NCBI RefSeq assembly: GCF_000787575.1
Contig: NW_012236523.1
Location: 1,044,985 to 1,108,984, forward strand
DNA: 64,000 nucleotides
Source of the DNA: Acytostelium subglobosum LB1
Taxonomy: Eukaryota; Evosea; Eumycetozoa; Acytosteliales; Acytosteliaceae
Reading direction: 5' to 3'
This document shows, piece by piece, positions 55,757 through 64,000 of the stretch. Position 1 is the stretch's first letter, and every line of letters starts with the position of its first letter. The position numbers and the translations under genes were made by a program. The notes beneath the pieces are model-generated. The model did not search any database. It worked only from the letters and a program-made list of their open reading frames with translations, and had not been told where the DNA came from.

Positions 55757-58288
55757 ATGCCCTTGTTAAATGGCAAAGTGCCACATGAGCTATTAAAGAC
55801 AAAGCCCAAACCAAACAGAGAGTACTTTGTGATAAGGTTCACAAATGAACACTTTAAGAAGTATAGGTATGTATATATGTGATAATCATTCATGATGGTG
55901 ATGATTATGTTGTTTGATGTAGTACTCTCTCTAACATAATGCGTGTTGTTATTGCTGTTGTTACCAGTGACTACTTGGATCACATGGACAAGTATCGTTT
56001 ACGACAATGGACCTGTTCCATCACAAACAAGACAAACCTTACATACGAGGAGGCTTTGATGTCCGAGAAGAAAGCCATCGACAAGGTGTCAAAGTTCTCA
56101 GAGGTCCTGCTTCCTCATTGTCTGAGGATGATACAATACAGTGAGTTGATCGTTTTTGTTGTTGAAGAGATGATGATCAACCAATCACTAATATATACAT
56201 ACACTGACATGACAGAGGATTCTAACCTGGATGATCTGCGTGATACAATCTATGACCATTTCAATAGCAACTACTTCCCCCAAGAGATGATCACCTTCAA
56301 AGCAGAGGGGACCAAATATACGGGCAGGATATTGTCATTGGTATCAAGCAGCTCATCATCATCGTCGTCTGAACTTGAGAGTAAGAACAACAAGTCAGCA
56401 ACCTCATCATCATCATCAACGTTATCGACCAAATCCAATGGTGCAACCTCCTCAAAGAGTACAAGGAAATCAAAGCTCAGTGATTCCGACGGCAGTGATA
56501 CATCTGAATCCGAGGACTCGGATGACGACAGCGATGAGAAGAACAACAAGACCTACTCTGTGCTCGTTGAGGATAGGAATAAGACATTGATAGTCTCTAT
56601 TAAGGATATCATGTAATTATTATGAATCATTGGTCCTTGGAATCCAATCATAAATACTAACTGTCCCACTACTACAACATGTACACAGAAGGAGGATACC
56701 TCCAATATACAAACCAATGATCAAGGATACCATCAGATTGGTTGCCAAAAAGACGAAGCAAGGATATTGGTTGTTGGAGGACTCATTGACTCACAAGTAC
56801 GCCATTGATGTACCTGTTCCTTCGCATCTCAAGCATGAGATTAATCTCAAACGAAAGTCAGATGACTCTGCTTCTGGTGTCAATGACATTGACAACAGCT
56901 CTGATGATGAGTCGAGGAAGAGGAGAAAGCCATTGTACCCCATCGAGGACAACGAGGTTGACAGGACGACCGATGAGGCCGCCTCTTCCTGTCCTATACC
57001 TTCATGCAACTTTATCAGTTCCACGGAGATGTATGGTGATCTTTTGATGACTTGGCACTTCCTGAACCAGTTTGAAAAGGTTCTACAGCTCTCCCCCTTC
57101 AGCATCGAGGACTTTGAATCGGCTCTTCAACACTCGAGTGAGACAACATTGTTGGTGGAGACACATATACGACTACTCAAGCTGGTGTTTGGTCTGTCCA
57201 TCTACAGTCATGGTACACCAAAGAAGCACTTTAGCATCAAGATGCTGACCGATCGCAATTGGCTCACTCTGCTCAAGGTGTACTTCTCCTACGAGTCCAG
57301 GAGATTGGAGCTAGAGGAGAAAAAGAAGGCAGACAGGAAGAAGCAGTTGGCCGAGCAGAATGACAAGATGATGTGTTTGGCAAGCGACATTCCCAATGAT
57401 GACGAAGGAGACATTAGCGAGGAGGAGCTGAAAAAGAAGGAGCAGGACTTTGAGGATAGAATGGAAAGGTCAAAGGCAGCGATGGATGGGGAGGAGGAGG
57501 AGGATGATGGTGACATTGAAATGGCCGATGATGATGAGGTTGCGCATGATGATGACGGAGAGGCAATCTTGCAAGAGGATGATGAGAGTTCCGAACCCTC
57601 CAATATCATCAGCTCCAACGATCCAGACAATATCATCAGAGTTCTGAGGAAAAGGAACTATTTCCGTCTTAGAGTGGATGAGAAGCTGCACATCCTTTCC
57701 TACCTGGTCATGCAGGCTATACAGTCCGACAGGATCAGACGACATTTGGACGAGATCACAGAGTTTGCTGGAGAGATCAGACAGGAGAAGAGGGAGTTGG
57801 TTCTAGAGGAGAGAAAGATCAAGAAGGAGGAGGACCAGCAAATGCAAGAGAATGCCGCCGCTGTAAAGAAGGGCAAGAAGGGTGTCGAGCTTGGCAAGAT
57901 TCAAAAGAAAGAGGAGAACTTGGATCAGCAATTGGTCAAGTATTCTTCGAGGCTGGAGCCACTTGGTCAAGATAGGGACCACCACAAGTATTGGTACTGG
58001 ACACAGCTACCGGGACGAATCTACATCGAGCACACCAAGGGTGACTGGGCCTACTTCACAAGTCGCCAGGAGTTGGATGATTTAGTCCAATACCTTGACA
58101 ACAGAGGTGTCCGTGAGCGTAAGCTGTTGACCGCGATCAAACTAAAGTATGATGTCATATCAACAGCCATCGAGCAAAAGACGCAACAGATCACCGCACA
58201 GCTTGCACTTGAGTCGAAACGGTCGGCCAGGATAAAGGCTATCTATGGAGACAGAACCTATGTTGGTTACACTAACAAATATATATAA
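55757..58288 (+). CDS. ACF1/WSTF-like chromatin remodeler subunit (WAC, DDT, WHIM)
   Basis: Four inferred exons (55757-55866, 55968-56140, 56216-56612, 56689-58288) encode 759 residues. A WAC domain starts at MPLLNGKVPHELL, continues YFVIRFTNEHFKKYR and WTCSITNKTNLTYEEALMSEKKA, and matches the BAZ1A/WSTF start. A Ser/Asp-rich acidic linker follows. A DDT domain is at about 335-400 (MYGDLLMTWHFLNQFEKVLQ and LPFSIEDFE-like text). WHIM motifs come next: VDEKLHILSYLVMQ, ERKIKKEEDQ, and LGQDRDHHKYWYW followed by TQLPGRIYIE. Such subunits bind ISWI to space nucleosomes. It stops without the PHD and bromodomain found in animals. Confidence 0.9.
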
Positions 58289-58452
58289 AAATATTAATAA
58301 TAATAATAATAATACAATATTTAATATATTAAATATTTTTTAATATTTTTCAAATTCTTCCCGCTCTTTTTTTTTGGTGCTTGTTCAAAAGTATTGAAGG
58401 TAGTTGAACAAACGATACATTCATACACACACAGACATATTTATATATTATA

Positions 58453-59286
58453 ATGGAGAAGAAGTCATTGCCAGAGCTAAAGGAACTTTGTCGTAGTCGT
58501 GGCCTCAAAGTAGGAGGCAACAAACCAGACCTCATTGCGCGTCTAAATGAAGCAGAGGCAAACGTTGCACCAGCAACATCAACTTCCACTACAACAACAA
58601 CAACAGCAGCAGCAGTATCACCAGCAACACCTGCAGCTAAAGTTTCAAAGAAGAAGAAGAAGAGATCAGACTCTGATTCGTCCGATTCAGAGGAAGAGAA
58701 AAAGCCTGCAAAGAAGGCTAGAACTCCCAAGAAGGGTGTTAAACCCAACTCTCGCAATATCGTCACCTTGCTAAAGGGTGTTGGCTGTAAATTCAACATG
58801 TGTGGCGCATCTGCCGTGGCCAGGGGTCACTTGCAATGGGACGGTACTGACGAGGGTCTGGACAAGGATGCCACCAAAGGTGACGGCACTCTGCTCAAGG
58901 TCAAGGGTCTCGACTGTGGTCATACATGGACCCCTACTTTGCGTGACATTCTCGAGCAGACAGACTACCCAGGCACAGACTATGAAGATGGAATGGAGAG
59001 CGCTACGATTACCTGCCCAGAGTGTGAGTCGCCTGTCTACCTGACAAATATGTGCACTGGAAAGTTCCAGGAGGACAGCGGCAAGTTCCACAACCATTGC
59101 ACCCAGTGTAAAGGTCTGGGCAAGTGTATTGGCGACTATAGGAACAGCCATTGTCCGAATTGCAACAAGCACTACTTTGCAGGACTCTCGGGATTCGATT
59201 GCAGCTGTCGAAGCAAGGGACGTGGCCGAGGAGGAGGTTTCTTTGGCTTTGGTTCAGACTCTGGCTCGGATGACGATAGCTATTAG
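58453..59286 (+). CDS. SAP-domain protein with C-terminal zinc-binding region
   Basis: A single exon of 277 residues. The N-terminal SAP motif is LPELKELCRSRGLKVGGNK then PDLIARLNE, a DNA/RNA-binding helix-turn-helix. A Thr/Ala run and a Lys/Ser/Asp basic-acidic patch (KKKKKRSDSDSSDSEEE) follow, likely nuclear. The C-terminal half has several CxxC pairs (TCPECESPVYLTNMC, HCTQCKGLGKC, HCPNCNKHYF), suggesting two or three zinc sites, and ends in a Gly/Arg/Phe tail with acidic serines. I do not recognise the zinc domain. Function unknown; nucleic-acid binding is inferred. Its start is 164 bases after the ACF1-like stop, on the same strand. Confidence 0.82.
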   Translation: MEKKSLPELKELCRSRGLKVGGNKPDLIARLNEAEANVAPATSTSTTTTTTAAAVSPATPAAKVSKKKKKRSDSDSSDSEEEKKPAKKARTPKKGVKPNSRNIVTLLKGVGCKFNMCGASAVARGHLQWDGTDEGLDKDATKGDGTLLKVKGLDCGHTWTPTLRDILEQTDYPGTDYEDGMESATITCPECESPVYLTNMCTGKFQEDSGKFHNHCTQCKGLGKCIGDYRNSHCPNCNKHYFAGLSGFDCSCRSKGRGRGGGFFGFGSDSGSDDDSY

Positions 59287-59888
59287 AACAATAAATAAAA
59301 CACAAGAAGTTGTTTATTACAAACTACTACTTGGCAAGGTCGACTGATTTTAAAGCGTTCATCTGTATCTTTACTGGACACGAACGTATATTTAGCAGCT
59401 GGCAGCTAGCTTGGCTGGCTCTGGCAGTGAAGGCTGACTGACACCTCTATCAATGGTGATTATTGAACCATTGTTACTGGTGCAACAGAGGCTCGCGATC
59501 CTAAAGGTCAAATAATGACCAATCTTTGTGCTTCCTTTGATTTTTGAAGTTCCTTTCATCTAGATCATCAATCTGGGCATCTAGATCGATTGCTGAAGCC
59601 ATTGTATACTCCAACCTTGGTTTACATGTATTGTTATTGTATGGTTCATTTGAATGATACAAATGATTGTACTTTCGCCTTCAAGTCATCACAAGCGAAT
59701 TCCTCGCTGAACTTCCAATGTAAGACAAAGTGTAAAACTCGCGATATTCCATTGGGCAGGGTCCAAATGTGTTGCCAAGAAAAAATAATAATGAAATTAA
59801 AATGATAGTTTTAAATGAGATAGTTGACATAAATGAAAGTGTCATTAGTTTCTTAACTAACATATACAAATTTAATGACAAATTTATA
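59287..59888. other. Intergenic region with CAGCTGG/AGCTTGGCTGG inverted and direct repeats
   Basis: At 59394-59430 the short motif GGCAGCTAGC is repeated with variation. An AT-rich stretch with plus-strand ATGs follows. An in-frame extension of the next ORF begins at 59769 but is Ile/Asn/Lys-rich and looks non-coding. No gene supported. Confidence 0.3.
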
Positions 59889-60299
59889 ATGTCAACCAAA
59901 GACCACATCGAAAGTGATAGTAATGAGGAGATATGCGAAATACACAGACCACCACCTTACGAAGTCAATGAAGATGATGTAGTATCGACCTTTATGGCTT
60001 TTGAACCAACCGTAGATTCGGTACAAGCAGAGTTTCTACAACGAGGATGCACCGAGACTTGTAGAAAGGTAGCCATTTTTAGGTTCGAGAGCATTATTCA
60101 ATTCTCCAACAACATGATACAGATACTAGAGAATATCAAGCTCGGCCGTCATCACCGCTACCCCCATTGGGATGAATATGTCCAGTGCATCACCGATACA
60201 TGTGAAACACCAGAGGATCGTGTCAGAATACAAAAATTCCTCATGCGACCAATGACTAAAGAGGAGTTTGAGAAGAACCGGTGTAAGTGGTCAATGTAA
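59889..60299 (+). CDS. Hypothetical protein beside the Ulp1 gene
   Basis: A single frame, chosen from ATG 59889 (MSTKDHIESDSNEEICE); an upstream in-frame ATG at 59769 would add 40 residues of poor character. The 136 residues have an acidic N-terminus, then PPPYEVNEDDVVSTFMAFEP, a helical part (RFESIIQFSNNMIQILENI) and a Cys-containing C-terminus (DEYVQCITDTCETPEDR) ending FEKNRCKWSM. No family recognised. It converges on the Ulp1-type gene, 306 bases apart. Confidence 0.5.
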   Translation: MSTKDHIESDSNEEICEIHRPPPYEVNEDDVVSTFMAFEPTVDSVQAEFLQRGCTETCRKVAIFRFESIIQFSNNMIQILENIKLGRHHRYPHWDEYVQCITDTCETPEDRVRIQKFLMRPMTKEEFEKNRCKWSM

Positions 60300-60605
60300 T
60301 AATCATTGTCTGGATTACATTGACCAGTAATAATCAGACAATACAACTTGAATGTAGACTTACTCTACTGGAACCCTGCCCCACAGTACTCCGACACACA
60401 GTCTCGTGTGTATGAGAGCTCGGAACATGCCAATCAATTTCAAATTGTAAAAATAGATTTGTTTTAATTAAAGTTGTTGGTCTCTCGGTAACACTGAATC
60501 TGGTTGCTTCTCCGCCAACAACATATGATATTATTTGATTGATTGATTTGTTTAACAAATAAATAAGTATTGATCATATATTTAGATATTTTAATATTTA
60601 CATAT

Positions 60606-63600
60606 TTACACATATTCAGTTTTATCTTGGATCGCTTTCAGCCACTTCTTGTCACATTGAGAAATCGCTCGCATGAAATGGTCATCTACCTCTTGGTCTG
60701 TTGTCGAATGGATGTCTTCCATAAATTCATCTATCACTTTTGGATTGACANCATGCTTTGAACACTCGATGAACTTTTGAATACACAAGACAACCCAGAG
60801 ACCGCATCGCCATCCATCATCCTGTACCAGGCATTTGTTTGTGTCTGTGATCATCTTACAAGTTGGTGGCAGTTCTTTCTGTATCGCAGTTTGCATCTCT
60901 TTGACATAGGTCCTGTGTATGAACACCAGTGAATCAACGTGCAGGAAATATATCAGGTCAGGGCCATCGATGTAAGTAAACACAACAGAAAAGTGGTTCG
61001 ACTGATTGATGATAGTAATGCCTAACTTGGCCTTCAACAGAGCCTTTGTAAACGATAAAGTCCTCGCTTCAAAGATCGTCTCAGGGCAAGCATNGACAAT
61101 ATAGACAGAGGTTGGAATGCTTGGCTNCTGTTGAACAGCAGCAGCTTGTGGAGTGTGAGAATAAGGTACTCCATGCGGAACAAGGCCAGCAACCACAACC
61201 AATGTTTGAGCCAAGAAGGTTAGCATCCCANTATATATACCTCCATCATTCTCAATAGAACAGAGGATATTACGGTCCTCTTTGTTTGGTGTGTACTCTA
61301 CAATGAGTGTATGTATATGTGTTATCAACTTGATCACCAACCGAACAATTGTAGTACTTACTGTTGACTGCCTGCACAGGTTTGTTATTNGTTGAATCAT
61401 CTCCCTCAAGAGCATCCAGGTCAGACATGGCTTTAGTGAACAGATTAACTATCTGATTGGCATCGTTGTTGTCATCATCATCATCAAATATATCATAGAG
61501 TTGGTCATCGTTGCTGTCATCATCATCTTGGTCGTGGTCACTGTTATCCAGGTCACTGTCGGCAACATCGTTGTTTTTGTCATCTTCATCTGCAACATCA
61601 AGTTGGTCATCATTGATATCATCAATGACATCATCTTCGTTGATGTCATCATCTGCCGACTCGTCATCATCGCCACTGTCCACCTCATCAACCTGCTTCT
61701 GACCTTGGAGTCGATCAATGATGTCCTTAAACATCTCGTCGATTGATGGACACACTTGGTCAGAGAGTACTATCATCTGCTTTGATCCAACACGATAGGT
61801 CGACATCTGATTGGTCTTTGAATGGGCGGCCTTCTCCAACAGTGCTTCGATCTTGTTGTCGATGGCCTTGGACCGTCTTTCACTGGACGTCGATTGAGTC
61901 TGTCTTAGACCATTGATCTCTCTCCACACTTGGCATCGCGCAGCTAATCCTGCCTCATGGTCCAATTGCACACTGGCAGATGTTGCCTTGCCTCTCCTCA
62001 AATGGACCTGTGTCACCGTTGCCCTATACCAATAGCCATTGACATCTGATCCAGTCTCGGTATTGACTTTGACCAAGACCTTCTTACCAACGAGATCATT
62101 GGTCAGGTTGGTCAAGGTCATTCTCGCTATTGGCAATATTCTACAATCTGGTACATTCTGCTCAATGCCAATTCCATTGGGATCACTGATGACACATAAT
62201 GTTGTAACGTGTAAGTGTTGCTGTTGTCGAGACCACATATTACATTGTACTTACTTGTACTTTACCTCATAGAGGTCAGTAGCGGTACTGTATGATTGTA
62301 TCGTTGCTGGAAACCAACCAAATGACAAATGGCCGTACTTCAGAGGTTATCAGTCGCAGTCAATCCTGATGCAGTGCACACATCCACATCTTGACCAACA
62401 CTATACTTGCTGTCCCATCTGCGCATCTGTTCCATGAGATCGGGCAAGTCAAACCTTATGTTGAATGATCTGTTATAGAGATGCCATATCCTCTCGCTTG
62501 AAAGTATCTGTTTTGACGCCAGGTGACCTTTGCTATGGCTGAATGAAGTACAAAGAGTTAACATCGTCATCCAACCAATCAATCAATCATCCACAACAAC
62601 ACCAACATCATTCAATCAATCATTCGATTGATCATTCAATCATCAACTACCCTTCCATTCAAATGTATATGCTTACTTCAAGTACCNATTGATTTCGTTC
62701 TTCAAATCCTCATTGTACATAAGCCTCTTCTCCACAAGTGAATCATTGATCACTGTCTTTGATAGAGCGATATTGCCATGCCTGGTTTTGTTGGTGCACC
62801 TATCAACAAAGCACTTGGTCACAAGGTGCAACGCTATCAGTTTGATATTGATTAAGTGTAAGTATGTAATAACCGCGGTCGACAGTTTGATAGTTAAATA
62901 GACACTTACACTCAAGTGATAGCATACAGAAGATAGCAATGCTTCCGTACTCATCAACTACCTCCCCAACATGGTGATGTAATATATGGGAGTAGGTTTG
63001 AATGGCCTCAGCTCCATACACATTGGTGACAGCGGACAAGTACATTCCAGTCATGAACCTAAACTGATCACCGTTCCAATCTGGCTTTTCCTTGACGAGC
63101 TGCACCATGATGATATGAAGGATAAAGTAGATTCCTCTCGTTGCAATCAATCGATTGTATCTCTCAGTCAACTTGCTGCTTCCTACTGTGTCGACTTGTA
63201 AGTATGTGCAACTTCAATTGATTGGTATCATCTATCCACCAGCATCAATCATCCACACATGGCCGACCAATAACTTACTCTGATTCATCCACTTTGGATG
63301 CTCGACTCCACTCTGGATAGAACGTCTCCATAATGCATCATCATTGTTCAGGTGCTCCGTGGCTGTGGACCTTGATTTGAACAAGGAATAGTAGAGATTC
63401 CTTCGATGAGTGTCAATGATTGATGGCATCATGTCCAGCATCTTGATTACCTCTTCATAGGAGTAGGTCGTCTTCATGAATGCCTCTCGAACCTCTACGG
63501 CATTCATTTTGTCAGCAGTGCTATCACTCAAGAAAATCGCCAAGTCATTGTTCTTAAGTTGGTCCACTAGCTCCTCCTTGCCTCCACCATAGAGGACAGC

Positions 63601-63999
63601 ATCCTCAAACATGAACTTGCTACAATCAATAACCTGTATGCCATTCATTACAGTTGCAATCAATCGATCACACTTACATTCCATGGGTATGCTCCTCGCA
63701 CGACTGCTCATATCCAATCTCTTCTTTGCTTGGTCCATCAACTGTTGCACTCGCTCACAGCCATCACAATCATTCATCCATGCTCCATCATGGTGCAAAT
63801 GGATTAGACGAATGTGCTTTGCAAGGTTGCGAGACGCAATGAAACTTTGGCAACCTTCATGAGGACATCTTTTCTTCATCCTCCTGCTATCTGTACATTG
63901 GTCATCATCGTCCGGTTGTCCTGGATCATCCTCATCTGCTTCTGCTTGTTCCGGTTCACTTTCATCATTTGTTGGTCCTGGATCCCATTCATCTGTCAT
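60606..63999 (-). CDS. C2H2 zinc-finger protein with C-terminal Ulp1-type cysteine protease
   Basis: A long gene of at least seven exons that runs off the right edge or starts at ATG 63999. Exon chain by frame: acidic N-terminus, a C2H2 finger (CPHEGCQSFIASRNLAKHIR then LIH), CDGCERVQQLM, and helical exons at about 63194-62908 and about 62853-62690. Further exons carry YGHLSFGWFPATIQSYS and a long one with an Asp-rich stretch (61480-61700). The last exon bears the Ulp1-like catalytic set: His in SNHFSVVF, Asp in LHVDSL, and Gln-Cys in VQDDGWRCGLW. Ulp1/C48 enzymes cleave SUMO or related peptides, and C48 domains also occur in transposon proteins (established). Six bases are N (60751, 61094, 61127, 61231, 61390, 62687), all within this gene. 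Confidence 0.75.
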
Positions 64000-64000
64000 A

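Noticed and set aside
63655-63700. Extra 44-base intron in the C2H2-Ulp1 gene (GTAAGT...ACAG)
   Set aside because: Removing 44 bases shifts the frame into a stop, while reading through stays open.

Overview
The window reads as nuclear DNA of a dictyostelid social amoeba. Reasons seen in the sequence: short (about 50-100 base) GT-AG introns bounded by AT-rich intergenic DNA, CAA/AAC/TTG triplet runs encoding Gln/Asn/Thr tracts, and several amoebozoan-looking proteins, above all an Aly-type lysozyme, a family I know only from Dictyostelium, and a Gly-rich PH-domain giant protein. The richer G+C of the exons argues against D. discoideum itself and for another dictyostelid lineage (inference). 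No rRNA, tRNA or CRISPR array was found. Exon boundaries below were deduced by eye from GT/AG sites, reading frame and family homology.

Layout. 0-2.4 kb: the C-terminus of an LTV1-like ribosome-assembly factor, then an ArfGAP gene. 2.4-4.95 kb: a complete-looking Tc1/mariner-type DNA transposon with about 82-base terminal inverted repeats, flanking TA dinucleotides, a two-exon DDE transposase and a divergently transcribed three-exon passenger gene for a Cys-rich protein. 5-9.7 kb: an unrecognised gene and a VPS10/sortilin receptor. 9.8-20.9 kb: a secreted Cys-rich protein, the Gly-rich PH protein, mitochondrial malonyl-CoA:ACP transacylase, a DUF599 membrane protein, and a membrane-anchored DUF900 hydrolase with MORN-like motifs. 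21.6-31 kb: an acidic protein, mitoribosomal mL49, D-lactate dehydrogenase, HGH1, peptidyl-tRNA hydrolase, a newly inferred small gene just upstream of it, and an ELO fatty-acid elongase.

31-46 kb: HPS5 (BLOC-2), ARF1, a leishmanolysin-like protease, a crotonase, an Arb2/FAM172-type protein, a two-TM protein with a native deca-histidine N-terminus, a BSD-domain protein, an Aly lysozyme and MsrB. 46-59.3 kb: a LisH RasGEF, small membrane proteins, a choline/ethanolamine phosphotransferase, ORMDL, ERO1, a NEP1R1-like lipin-phosphatase regulator, an ACF1/WSTF-like WAC-DDT-WHIM protein and a SAP-domain protein. 59.8-64 kb: a hypothetical ORF and a long gene joining a C2H2 finger to a Ulp1-type protease; all six ambiguous bases of the window fall here, which suggests a multicopy family.

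Genes are close-packed and alternate in strand. Functional themes include ER and lipid homeostasis (ERO1, ORMDL, CEPT, NEP1R1-like, ELO), vesicle traffic (ARF1, ArfGAP, HPS5, VPS10), mitochondria (MCAT, mL49, PTH, crotonase) and secreted enzymes. They look like ordinary housekeeping neighbours, not one pathway. The most unusual structures are the two-gene transposon, the C2H2-Ulp1 gene with clustered ambiguities, the duplicated 3' splice site in MsrB, and the tiny spacing between the new gene and PTH.
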